In this document: one piece after another, positions 35,312-44,431 of the stretch
Position numbering within the stretch: position 1 is the first letter of the stretch
How the letters are laid out: each line of letters opens with the position of its first letter
Assembly (NCBI GenBank): GCA_963829995.1
Contig: CAWHKW010000005.1
Span: forward strand, 124,001-188,000
Source: JACCZX01 sp963829995
GTDB taxonomy: Bacteria > Pseudomonadota > Gammaproteobacteria > Burkholderiales > Burkholderiaceae_F
Reading direction: 5' to 3'
Length of the DNA: 64,000 bases
Position numbers and translations under genes: made by a program
Notes under the pieces: model-generated
Databases searched by the model: none
What the model saw: the letters and a program-made list of their open reading frames with translations, nothing else
What the model was told of the DNA's origin: nothing

Positions 35312-35344
35312 TAAAAGAAGTAGAAAAACACCGAGGAGCAAACC

Positions 35345-35581
35345 ATGCAGCAGACTGAAAAGCACCGAGAGTATTGGCGGCGCAATCTGCGGATTACCGC
35401 AGTGCTTCTGACGATCTGGTTCATCGTCACTTACGTGATGGGCTATTTCGCAATCCCGCTGGCCGAGATCAATTTCTTTGGCTGGCCGCTGTCGTTCTAC
35501 ATGGCGGCGCAAGGATCGCTGATCATTTACGTCATCATCATCTGGTACTACGCGCAGGTACATGCGCAAGCTGGATCTTGA
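35345..35581 (+). CDS. DUF4212 sodium/substrate symporter small subunit
   Basis: 78 residues: a KHREYWRRNLRIT N-terminus and two membrane helices (AVLLTIWFIVTYVMGYFA, FYMAAQGSLIIYVIIIWYY). The arrangement matches the DUF4212 small partner that is always encoded before VC_2705-type sodium:solute symporters. A ribosome site (gaggag) is just upstream. The large subunit starts 27 bases downstream. Confidence 0.93.
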   Translation: MQQTEKHREYWRRNLRITAVLLTIWFIVTYVMGYFAIPLAEINFFGWPLSFYMAAQGSLIIYVIIIWYYAQVHAQAGS

Positions 35582-35608
35582 GTACGGTGTAGACGAAGGA
35601 GACGAAGC

Positions 35609-37705
35609 ATGAGCACCACCGCCAGCGCCAATCGGGCATTTTTCAACCAGCTGCGCAAGTACTACACCTTTTACACGGGCGGCTTTATCGCGTTCGTAAT
35701 TATCTTGGCAATACTCGAGCAACTCGGTCTGCCTCGAGTACTGGATTGGCTACACGTTTCTGCTAGCCACGATCGGGCTGTATGCGGGCATTGGAATCAT
35801 GAGCCGCACGTCCGAAGTCGCCGAGTTTTACGTTGCTGGCCGACGAGTGCCGGCGTTGTTCAACGGTATGGCGACCGGCGCCGACTGGATGTCGGCGGCG
35901 TCGTTTATCGGGATGGCCGGGACGCTGTACCTGACCGGCTTCGACGGCCTAGGGTTCGTGATCGGATGGACCGGCGGCTACGTGCTGGTAGCGCTGCTGC
36001 TTGCGCCGTACTTGCGCAAGTTTGGTCAGTTCACGATCCCGGATTTTCTTGGGGCGCGCTACGGCGGCAACGTCCCTCGGTCGATCGGCATTTTCGCGGC
36101 GATTCTGTGCTCGTTTACCTATGTGGTAGCCCAGATCTATGGCGTCGGCATCATCACGTCGCGCTTTATCGGCGTTGCGTTCGAGATCGGCGTGTTCGTC
36201 GGACTGGCCGGCATTCTGGTCTGCTCGTTCTTGGGTGGGATGCGCGCAGTAACCTGGACCCAGGTGGCGCAGTACATCATTCTGATCATTGCGTACCTGA
36301 TTCCGGTAGTCTGGCTCTCGGTAAAGATCACCGGCATTCCGCTTCCGCAGTTGGTCTATGGTCAGGTGCTTCAGCAGGTCACCGCCAAGGGAGACGAGCT
36401 GCGCAAAGCGCCAGCCGAAGTCGCGGTGCGGGATATTTACAAGAAGAACGCGGCAGACGCTAAAGCGCGGATCGATGCATTGCCGGCGTCATGGGAAGCG
36501 GGCCGCGCCGCGGCTGCCAAACGGGTCGAAGACCTGAAGGCGGCCAACAGCGCCGCACCGGAAATGCGTGCGGCGGAAAAGGCGCTGACGGATTACCCGG
36601 CGTCGGTCGACGACGCGCGAGCGGCCTGGGCCAAGCAGGTGGCGTCCAATAACGCCAAGTCAGCTCCGCCCTTCCAGCACGGCGAACCGTTCCCCACCAA
36701 CAAGACCGGCGCCGCGGGTGAGGCCGAACGAGATACCAAGCGCTGGAATTTCCTTGCGCTGACGTTCTGCATGATGTTCGGCACGGCCGCCTTGCCGCAC
36801 ATCCTGATGCGCTACTACACAACGCCATCGGTGCAGCAGGCACGCCAGTCGGTGTTCTGGTCGTTGTTCTTCATCTTCCTTTTGTACTTCACCGCACCGG
36901 CACTGGCGGTTCTCGTGAAGTATGAGGTCTATCACAACGTCGTGGGATCTGCTTTTGCGAGCTTGCCGGGGTGGGTGGCCGCCTGGGCGACGATTGACCC
37001 GACGTTGATGGCTATCACCGATGTCAACCGGGACGGGATCGTGCAGCTAGCCGAAATAACTCTGGGGGGCGACATTATCGTGCTCGCTACGCCGGAGATC
37101 GCCGGGTTGCCCTATGTCATTTCCGGTCTGGTGGCGGCCGGCGGTCTCGCTGCGGCGCTTTCAACAGCGGATGGACTGCTGTTGACGATCGCCAATGCGC
37201 TATCGCATGACTTGTACTACAAGATGATCAACCCCAAGACATCCACGCAGAAACGGGTGTTGATCTCCAAGATCCTGCTCCTTATCGTGGCGCTGTTCGC
37301 CGCTTGGGTCACGTCGCTAAAGCCGGGCAATATTCTGTTTCTGGTGGGCGCGGCGTTTTCGATGGCGGCTTCGGCATTTTTCCCATCGCTGGTCATGGGT
37401 GTGTTTTGGAAGCGTGCCAACAATGGGGCTGCATCGCGGGGATGGTGGCGGGTCTCGGTGTTTGTCTGTACTACATGGGACGCACATATCCGCAGTTCAT
37501 CGAATGGTTCGGCACCACGAGGATGGATCTTTGGTTCGGTATCCAGCCGATTTCGGCGGGCGTATTCGGCGTGCCCCTCGGCTTGATCACGTTGATCATC
37601 GTCAGCGCCGTGACTAAGGAGCCGAGCCGCGAGGTGCAGGATTTCGTCGAGCATGTGCGCTATCCGAACCTGCGGGGCGACACCGTCAGTACGGTTGCCA
37701 CCTGA
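35609..37705 (+). pseudogene. Sodium:solute symporter large subunit (VC_2705-like), frameshifted
   Basis: N-terminus FFNQLRKYYTFYTGGFIAFV, then a break near 35735 after which EYWIGYTFLLATIGLY continues. The long middle part is intact (GMATGADWMSAASFIGMAGT, LGARYGGNVPRSIGIF, GLAAALSTADGLLLTIANAL). It includes a hydrophilic, Ala/Lys-rich insert (about 36390-36720) and an EF-hand-like DVNRDGIVQLAEI. A second break near 37422 shifts frame before GCIAGMVAGLGVCLYYMG, which runs to 37705. Together they give a protein of about 698 residues. By family it is an SSS-type carrier of small acids such as acetate; the two single-base breaks are the only defects. Confidence 0.85.
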
Positions 37706-37721
37706 TCGTAAGCAGTGTCTC

Positions 37722-37751
37722 AAAAGCCCGCGTTCGCCGCGGGCTTTTTTT
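37722..37751 (+). terminator. Intrinsic terminator after the symporter
   Basis: Stem agcccgcg/cgcgggct with a five-base loop (ttcgc), flanked by an A run and followed by seven T. It lies 16 bases after the symporter stop and precedes the Yip1-like gene, so it closes the DUF4212-symporter unit. Confidence 0.92.
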
Positions 37752-37767
37752 ATGGATACTCCGACCG

Positions 37768-38311
37768 ATGCACTCTGTTACAGAGCCCGACTACTGGTGG
37801 GATGCGGTCGAATCGAGATTCGGTGACCGCCGGCTGCCGTTGATGTTGTTGGCGCTTGCCTTCGCCGGCGCGTTCGGCATCGCGTTCGCCTGCGAAATCG
37901 GCGTTCGCTACTTAAATACCGATTGGAACTATGGTCTCGGTTACTCGGTCCAGCGCGGTCGTGACTGGCAGCCATTTTTCGCCCTCTGGGCCGGCGTCGC
38001 AATCGCCCCAATCGTGCAGGGGCTGGTGGGGGTCGCTCTGCTGAAGAATATATTCGCGGCCGTTGCGCTGGCGGCGCGGCGTCACCGTCGCGATCATCGG
38101 TTCGATCCCGATGTACGTCACGGGTCTGACGCTGGTGTTATTACCGGGAATTCTGCTTTTCGCCGTTGCGTTCCTGATCAGTTGCAGCTGGTGGGCCAGC
38201 GGCAACCGCAGATTGCTGGGAATAAGAGACAGCGAATCGGCGGAGCATGTTGCCGTGTCGCTCACGATCTCCGGCGTGCTGATGATGCTCGGTTCGGCCG
38301 CCCTGTTGTAG
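37768..38311 (+). pseudogene. Yip1-like membrane protein, frameshifted
   Basis: The first frame encodes a soluble start (MHSVTEPDYWWDAVESRFGD) and two membrane segments (PLMLLALAFAGAFGIAFAC, PFFALWAGVAIAPIVQGLVG). A break near 38080 is followed, in another frame, by three segments: GVTVAIIGSIPMYVTGLTLV, LLPGILLFAVAFLISCSWWA and HVAVSLTISGVLMMLGSAAL. The C-terminal LLGIRDSESAEHVAVS pattern resembles Yip1-type proteins, with moderate certainty. Repaired, it would be about 180 residues. The gene lies between the symporter terminator and a convergent TRAP binding-protein gene. Confidence 0.65.
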
Positions 38312-38346
38312 ACACGACTTGGCGACGATGAAGTCTGAAATCTCTT

Positions 38347-39322
38347 CTATTTGAACTCCTGAATCTGCCGGATGTTTTCCGCGCCGAACTGTTTGGCGAA
38401 GTCGCCCCACACCGGCGTCATCGCGTTGCGAAACGCCTGGTTGTCGACTGCTGTGACGACTTCCATGCCGCCTGCGCGCAACTGCGCAATGCCGTCGCGT
38501 TCGTCATCGTTGACCTTCTTGCGCTGCGCGGCCGATGCGGCTTTTCCGGCTTCGGTAAACGCTTTCTTGTCGGCATCCGACAGCTTGTTCCATAGCGCCG
38601 GAGAAACGATCAGCAATGCCGGTGAATAGACGTGGCCTGTCAGCGACAAGTGTTTTTGCACCTGCGAGAACTTGGCCGACAGAATCACCGGGATCGGGTT
38701 TTCCTGGCCGTCGACCACACCGGTTTGCAAGGCACCGAACAGCTCCGGAAATGCCATCGGCGTCGGCTGAATGCCGATAGATTGAAACGCCTGCATGTGA
38801 ACCTTGTTCTGCATGCTGCGAATCTTCAGCCCCTTGGCATCGTCTGGGCTTGACGATGGGCCGCTTGCTGTTGGTCATGTGGCGGAATCCGTTTTCGGTC
38901 CACGCGAGCGCGATCAGGCCTTTGGCCGAAAATTTCGCTCGCAGAGCGTCGCCGATCGGCCCGTCCATCACGCGCCGCGCGTGGTCGTAATCGCGAAACA
39001 GAAACGGAATGTCGACGATGTTGACTTCGGGGACGAAGTTTCCGACCGGACCGGTCGATGTGTTGACGATATCAAGCGTGCCCAGTTGCACCGCCTCGAT
39101 CATCTCGCGCTCGCCGCCCAGCGCCGCTCCCGGAAATTGCTGGCACTTGTAGCGTCCGCTGGTGCGTATTTCCACTTCTTCGCAAAAAGCATTCGAGCCG
39201 ACGCCGTAGTGCGACGTGGGCGTGGTGGCGTAGCCGAGCTTGATCGTCGTCTGCGCTGCCGCGGGTGCGAGAGCGCCGCAGACGAGCACTGTCATGAGCG
39301 AATGCAGCGATCGACGTCTCAT
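38347..39322 (-). pseudogene. TRAP transporter periplasmic binding protein (DctP type), frameshifted
   Basis: Signal peptide MRRRSLHSLMTVLVCGALAP, then IKLGYATTPTSHYGVGSNAF, GGEREMIEAVQLGTLDIV and WTENGFRHMTNSKRP, typical DctP. One extra base near 38845 breaks the frame; the other frame continues with KIRSMQNKVHMQAFQSIG, MAFPELFGALQTGVVDGQEN and AALWNKLSD-like text to 38347. It would be about 325 residues. It is probably the solute receptor for the broken TRAP permeases 4 kb upstream, on the opposite strand and separated from them by the symporter block. Confidence 0.85.
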
Positions 39323-39396
39323 GTGTTTTCCTGCCGTGTTCTGAATACTGAAGCGCCCCAGTATTGAGCGCCGCGAACGCGTGTCAAGCGAGCGGA

Positions 39397-40659
39397 TCAG
39401 CGCTGCGCAGCACGCCAAACGGCAGACGAAGGATCGGACTCCGAAATCGGATTCTTCGCAAACTCGACCGCAGCCTCTTTGAAGTACGACGCGGACTCGC
39501 GCTCGTCACCGATCGCGTCGGCCAAACGGGCCAATGCAAGCAGAGTCGAAGCCTCCCTGTGCGCCGCCAGACTCTGCAACAGATACGCTTTCGACTTTCC
39601 CCATAGTTGCTGGCGCAGGCAGAGCATTCCCGCCGCGCGCAGTAACCCCGCGCGGATTGCTCCATCCGCCGGCGCAGCTTGCAGCCACGTTTCGACGCGC
39701 TCCAGCTGATCGCGCGGCGACGACGTCTGAGTGCGCGCATATTCATCGAGGAGAGGCAGCGCGGACTCATCCCATTCCGAGGCTGATCCCTGCAGGGCGG
39801 CCTCGATTGCTTCAACCGCGATTCTGCCGAGCCCGGCATCGGGAGAGTTGAACACGCGCGCGGCCTCAAGCGCGATGTCAGGCGACTGCCGCTCGGCTTC
39901 AGGCACCGACCGCCACAGCGCTTCGAGCGCCGCCTGATCGCCACGTTGCGCAGCAAACAACTCACGATAGATCGTGCATTTGAGCTTGCGCGACAAAACA
40001 GGGTGCAGCGCATTTCTCTTCTCGAGCAGCCGCACCGCCTTGAGCGCATCGTCCCAACGCCCGGATTGCAAATTCGCACTCAGTGCGATTCGCATCGCAT
40101 GGATGTGTCGCCTGCCTTCACCCTGCAGCCGATTGATCGCCGACAGCGCAGCGTCGTTTTCGCGCTGCTCGGTCAACATTTCGGCGCTCGCGACGAGCCG
40201 CGCCGTTTCGATCTCGGTGTCGAGGCCCGCGCGGTCAAGCCACTCGTCGCGGCGCGAGTACTCCTGCATCCGGTGCGCCGCTCGTGCTCCGATCAATGCC
40301 GCAATGCCTGCCGTCGCGCTTGAGGACTGCGCAGCGCGAGCGGATTTTTCGGCGCGCGCAAATCGTCCTTCGAGAAAGTTCTTCATTGATTCGATCAGTG
40401 CGCGATTACCGCCGATCTCTTCGCGCCGCGCACGATACAACCGCACCTGCTCCGGAAAGTCCGCCATCTTTTGCACGAGCCGCGCGGCCCAGTAGACAGC
40501 GCTTAGCAGCAGCACCAGCACGAGCAGTGCGAGGTTGATGGAGACATCGACCCGGTACGGCGGTACAAACAATGCGACGTTGCCGAGATTAGTTCTCAAG
40601 AACAACGCGGCGATTGCGGCAAGTAGCGCGAGCAGTAATGCCGAACTCAGCCAACGCAC
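39397..40659 (-). CDS. hemY: HemY family protein (heme-biosynthesis associated)
   Basis: 420 residues from a GTG at 40659. Two N-terminal membrane helices (LSSALLLALLAAIAALFLRT, INLALLVLVLLLSAVYWAARL) precede a long helical, TPR-like part (KNFLEGRFARAEKSARAA, MRIALSANLQSGRWDDALKAV). This is the HemY_N plus TPR layout of gammaproteobacterial and betaproteobacterial HemY, which is not the protoporphyrinogen oxidase of Bacillus. It is last in the hemC-hemD-hemX-hemY order and starts 15 bases after the hemX stop. Its exact role is unsettled in the literature. Confidence 0.9.
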   Translation of the reverse strand: MRWLSSALLLALLAAIAALFLRTNLGNVALFVPPYRVDVSINLALLVLVLLLSAVYWAARLVQKMADFPEQVRLYRARREEIGGNRALIESMKNFLEGRFARAEKSARAAQSSSATAGIAALIGARAAHRMQEYSRRDEWLDRAGLDTEIETARLVASAEMLTEQRENDAALSAINRLQGEGRRHIHAMRIALSANLQSGRWDDALKAVRLLEKRNALHPVLSRKLKCTIYRELFAAQRGDQAALEALWRSVPEAERQSPDIALEAARVFNSPDAGLGRIAVEAIEAALQGSASEWDESALPLLDEYARTQTSSPRDQLERVETWLQAAPADGAIRAGLLRAAGMLCLRQQLWGKSKAYLLQSLAAHREASTLLALARLADAIGDERESASYFKEAAVEFAKNPISESDPSSAVWRAAQR

Positions 40660-40673
40660 GATGGTTCCCGATG

Positions 40674-41756
40674 CTAACGGCCTGATGAAACAGGCACGGT
40701 TCGCACCGCACGAATCGCGGCCATGCTGTCGCCGATGGTCGGCAGCTCGACCGATAACGCAGTCGACGCGAGTTGCCTGAGCGTCCCGAGAGCGCCCGCT
40801 ACCGCTGGGGATCGAGTGTCGACATACCGTGCCATCAACGCCTGTGCCTCGGCAAGATCGGCGCGGAACAGGCGTTCGTTGCGAGCGAGCAGCGCCTGCC
40901 GCGCGTTCAACAGCCGCAGGCGCAGTTGCTGCCGAACCAGTGTCTGCTGCTGAGGGTCGAGCAACACGGACTCGGGTGATTCGACCTGACGTATGCGAAT
41001 CAGGTCGCGGTACTCGCCAAGCTCGCCTTGCAACGCACGCCACTGACGTTGCCACCATCCGGACGCAGCCGGAACTGTGGCTCGGTCCGCCGCGCCTGCC
41101 ACCGATGATGTCGGCGCTGCTGTCACTGCGGCCAGCAACGGCCAACCATCAACCGACGACGCTAACTGATCGAGCTTCAGTGCAATGCCCGTGAAGTCGA
41201 CCGCCGGCGCTGCCCTGAGACGATCGATGTCGCGCGCCAGCACGCGCCGCAGCGGCACGAAGCGAGCATTGTCGGATCGCGAGAGCCTCGCATCGGCCGT
41301 TTGCAACGCCGCCAACGCAGTGGCGACGTTGCCGCTGAGCTGCAATTCCTGTGCGGCAAGCGTGATTAGGCGCTCGACTTCGACCAGCACTGCATCGTCG
41401 CTCCCACGCGATAAGTCCGAATACAACTGCTCGAGCGCTTCCCGTTGGCCCTGCTCTTCCGCCAGACGCGCTTCGACGACGCCTGCCTGTTGACGCGCTG
41501 CGCGCGCCTCGGCGTCGGCGCGGTTCGCGGTGTCGGTGGCAGCCATCACGGCCTGCTGTAGCTCAGCCAGGCGGCGCGCCGATTCGCGCTTGACGTTACC
41601 CAGCTGGCGATACGAATACCCGGCCGCAAACACGGCAACGATCAACGCAACAACCGCGATCAGCAACAAAGCGCGCTGATTAATCTCGAAGGGTGGCGCC
41701 GAAGCGATAGGATTTTCGGCCGGCGCGGGCAAGGGTTGCTGCGGTTCGTCTGCCAC
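40674..41756 (-). CDS. hemX: HemX-like uroporphyrinogen-III C-methyltransferase-related protein
   Basis: 360 residues: a polar, Pro-rich start, one membrane helix (ALLLIAVVALIVAVFAAGYSY), a long coiled coil (residues 50-115), and a helical domain with GWPLLAAVTAAPTSS and LRLRLLNARQALLARNERLFRADLAEAQ (in two parts). This is the COG2959 HemX pattern; no methyltransferase residues are seen. It sits between hemD and hemY, where it is usually found. The 80 bases before it hold the end of hemD. Confidence 0.9.
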   Translation of the reverse strand: MADEPQQPLPAPAENPIASAPPFEINQRALLLIAVVALIVAVFAAGYSYRQLGNVKRESARRLAELQQAVMAATDTANRADAEARAARQQAGVVEARLAEEQGQREALEQLYSDLSRGSDDAVLVEVERLITLAAQELQLSGNVATALAALQTADARLSRSDNARFVPLRRVLARDIDRLRAAPAVDFTGIALKLDQLASSVDGWPLLAAVTAAPTSSVAGAADRATVPAASGWWQRQWRALQGELGEYRDLIRIRQVESPESVLLDPQQQTLVRQQLRLRLLNARQALLARNERLFRADLAEAQALMARYVDTRSPAVAGALGTLRQLASTALSVELPTIGDSMAAIRAVRTVPVSSGR

Positions 41757-41836
41757 GGCGTTCAGGTCGTTCGGTCGTTTGCCAACTGAACGCTCGCAAG
41801 GAGCGAGCGTGGTCCAAGGTCAGCAGGGCAACGCGC

Positions 41837-42608
41837 CTACGTCTTAGACTCAATCGATTCTAGCGTGGCGATGATCGAATCGTCGTCGAATGTAGCGTCT
41901 ACCACACGCTTATAGCCATTGGACAACAATTGATCGGCGATGCGCGGATGGCATGCGATCGCAGTCCCGGCACGCAGCCAGGCCCGTGCCGTCGAATCGA
42001 CTTGCCGGTCGAGCGACTCGACCGCCTCCGTACTGCTGAAAATGGTCGTCGGCTTCTGTGTCGTCCGCTATCCACTCCTGCAGCTTTTGAAGTTCGCCGG
42101 GAGCCAGCGAGTGCGAACGGCGGGTGTAGACCGCAATGTGGTCTACCTCCGCTCCGTTTTCGCTAAAACGTTCGCTGAGCCAACTGCGGCCATCTTCCGC
42201 ACGCAACATCAACACTCGTCGAGCGCGGTGCCCAGTTGCCCGCCAGGCGCGCCAAAAGGCTTCCGATCCCGATTGCTGATCGTCGTCCGGCGTCGTCACG
42301 ACCAAGCTCGGATCGGGCTGCAGTTCCACTTCGACCGCAGTACGCGTTGACGCACCGACTGCGCCGATCAGCGTCCCGGCGGGCCATGCGCCCTCCAGCA
42401 ACATCCGCGCGCCCCGGACGGCATGTGCACTGACGAATACCGCCAGCTGATAGTCGGCGAGCCGTGCCAACGCTGTGCGCGCGCGGTCGGCATCCGGTGC
42501 CTCGCCGATGTCGAATGCCGGCCACCACAGAGCGTGATACCCAAGCTTGACGACCCGATCGAACAAACGTTGACCTTTGCTCGCAGGGCGCGTGACGACC
42601 ACAACCAT
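41837..42608 (-). pseudogene. hemD: Uroporphyrinogen-III synthase, frameshifted
   Basis: Frame one gives VVVVTRPASKGQRLFDRVVK, FVSAHAVRGARMLL and GRSWLSERFSENGAEVDHIA. It would end at 41910 with nonsense text. One extra base near 42050 explains this: in the adjacent frame the sequence reads TTIFSSTEAVESL, AWLRAGTAIACHPRIADQLL and DATFDDDSIIATLESIESKT to the stop at 41837. The ST(E/A)A segment belongs to the active-site domain. Repaired length about 256 residues. HemD is needed for heme and siroheme, so a real loss would be surprising. Confidence 0.88.
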
Positions 42609-42622
42609 CGGAACCGTCGTAT

Positions 42623-43546
42623 CTAGGCAGCGCCCAGCAGCTGCAACGCGCCGAGTGCAGTCAACTGCTCGACCGCGCGCGAGGCCAGTTCATTCGGTTC
42701 CGACACCGCTCCGCGCACCTCCGTCTCTACATACGCACCGGTCTTTGCATTACCAACCAGGGCCCGCAACCGCAGGACGCCGCCTTCGGCTTCGGCATAG
42801 GCGGCCAGAGGCATCTGGCAGCTACCGCCGAGGCCGCGCGACACGCCGCGTTCGGCGGCGGTGGCAGCCCGCGTTGCGGCGTCGTCAAAAGGCAGCAGCA
42901 GCGAAGCGGTTTCGTCGTCGGCGCATTTGATTTCGATGCCAAGCGCACCTTGACCGGGCGCGGGCAACGAGACGTCGGTCGGAATGATCTGCCGGATGCG
43001 TGCCGCAAAGCCCAGGCGTTTGAGTCCGGCGGCAGCCAACACCAACGCGTCGAACTCGCCGCTGTCCAGCTTCGCCAGCCGGGTACCGACGTTGCCGCGA
43101 ATCGATCCGATGCTGAGCCGAGGAAAGCGCGCACGCAGCATCAATTCGCGCCGCAGGCTCGACGTCCCGATGCGCGCGCCTTCCGGCATGTCTTCGAGCG
43201 TTGGGTAGCGATTCGACACCATGCAGTCGCGCGGATCCTCGCGCGTGAGAATCGCGGCGAGAACAAACTCGCTCTCGAGTTGCATCGGCACATCCTTCAG
43301 CGAATGCACCGCGAGGTGCGCGCGGCCGTCGAGCAATGCCAGCTCGAGCTCCTTGACGAACAAGCCCTTACCACCCTCCTGCGACAGTGGCCGATCAAGA
43401 ATGCGGTCACCCTGCGTCGTCATGCCGAGTAAATCAACGAGCAAACCTGCGTGCTCGCCTTGCAGCAGTGCGCGCACGTGTTCGGCTTGCCACAACGCCA
43501 GCGGGCTTTTTCGCGTCGCGATCACGACGCGCGCCGGCGCAGTCAT
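42623..43546 (-). CDS. hemC: Hydroxymethylbilane synthase (porphobilinogen deaminase)
   Basis: 307 residues. IATRKSPLALWQAEHV at the start, LKDVPMQLESEFVLAAIL, RIGTSSLRRELMLRARFP and GNVGTRLAKLDSGEFDALVLA. The dipyrromethane cofactor Cys is in GLGGSCQMPLAAY. It links four porphobilinogens into hydroxymethylbilane. It starts the hemC-hemD-hemX-hemY run, 14 bases before hemD, and follows algR by about 60 bases, as in Pseudomonas. Confidence 0.96.
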   Translation of the reverse strand: MTAPARVVIATRKSPLALWQAEHVRALLQGEHAGLLVDLLGMTTQGDRILDRPLSQEGGKGLFVKELELALLDGRAHLAVHSLKDVPMQLESEFVLAAILTREDPRDCMVSNRYPTLEDMPEGARIGTSSLRRELMLRARFPRLSIGSIRGNVGTRLAKLDSGEFDALVLAAAGLKRLGFAARIRQIIPTDVSLPAPGQGALGIEIKCADDETASLLLPFDDAATRAATAAERGVSRGLGGSCQMPLAAYAEAEGGVLRLRALVGNAKTGAYVETEVRGAVSEPNELASRAVEQLTALGALQLLGAA

Positions 43547-43607
43547 CGAACCATATTCCGTGGGGGATGGGTAAAGCGGATGAAACTGAGTCTAGCAGCG
43601 CAAATGC

Positions 43608-44381
43608 TTAATTCTTCGCTGCCGCCTTCACCGTCGGCCATTGCCTGCGGCTGATCGGCAGGCGGTCCGGCGCCTCCTTCAGCAGCACTTCCCAGTGGCC
43701 TTCGGAAGACTCTCCCTCGTCATCGACAGCGCCGCGTACGCGCTGAAAACCAAGGATGCCGCCGCGCGCCACCAGCGCATTGCGGTGGATTCGCACAAAG
43801 CGGTCGCCGAATTCCGCTTCGAGAGCGGTCAGCGACTCTTCGGTCAGATACTCGCGCGTGCGAGTTTTGATCGTCACGTATTTCAGCTCGGCGCGCAGGT
43901 AAACAACATCATCGATCGGCACCAGCATCATGCGCCCGCGCTCTGACACCGTCAGGTGCGAACGCACCGAGCCGATCGTTTTAGCCAGCTCTTCGATGCG
44001 CGGTTCGTGGGTACGGAAACGCTCGGCGCGCGCAAGTGCAGCCAGCAGACGCTCGGCACGCACCGGCTTCATCAGGTAATCGAGCGCCTGCACTTCAAAT
44101 GCATCCAGCGCGTGTTCGTCGTAGGCGGTCACGAAAATCACCGCCGGTGGGTTATCCCGTTGCGCCAGATGGCGGGCCACTTCGATGCCGTTCATGTCGG
44201 GCATGTGCACGTCGAGAAGAATCACGTCGGGATGCAGGCGGTCGGCTTCCTCGAGCCCGCTGATGCCACCTTCGGCTTCACCAACCAGTTGCAGCGACAC
44301 CTGCTCGGCACAATCGCGCAACACCTGGCTCAGACGCGCACGCGCCGGCGGTTCGTCGTCGACGATCATCACGTTCAACAT
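43608..44381 (-). CDS. algR: LytTR response regulator, AlgR-like
   Basis: 257 residues from MLNVMIVDDEPPARARL; aagg stands just before this ATG, while an in-frame ATG 30 bases earlier has no such site. The receiver shows Asp57 in VILLDVHMPDMNGIEV and LDYLMKPVRAERLL. The LytTR output domain shows DDVVYLRAELKYVTIKT and FVRIHRNALVARGGILGF. It pairs with the kinase gene 50 bases upstream. The argH-algZ-algR-hemC order is that of Pseudomonas, where AlgR controls alginate and twitching genes; here the targets are unknown. Confidence 0.9.
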   Translation of the reverse strand: MLNVMIVDDEPPARARLSQVLRDCAEQVSLQLVGEAEGGISGLEEADRLHPDVILLDVHMPDMNGIEVARHLAQRDNPPAVIFVTAYDEHALDAFEVQALDYLMKPVRAERLLAALARAERFRTHEPRIEELAKTIGSVRSHLTVSERGRMMLVPIDDVVYLRAELKYVTIKTRTREYLTEESLTALEAEFGDRFVRIHRNALVARGGILGFQRVRGAVDDEGESSEGHWEVLLKEAPDRLPISRRQWPTVKAAAKN

Positions 44382-44431
44382 CGCCTTGCCTTGTCCAATC
44401 GTGTGCCCCATTGCTGCTCGCCTTGCTGCCC

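Noticed and set aside
36390..36720. Inserted separate gene inside the symporter
   Set aside because: The Ala/Lys-rich stretch is in frame with both sides and lacks a start or stop; it is read as an internal helical insert.
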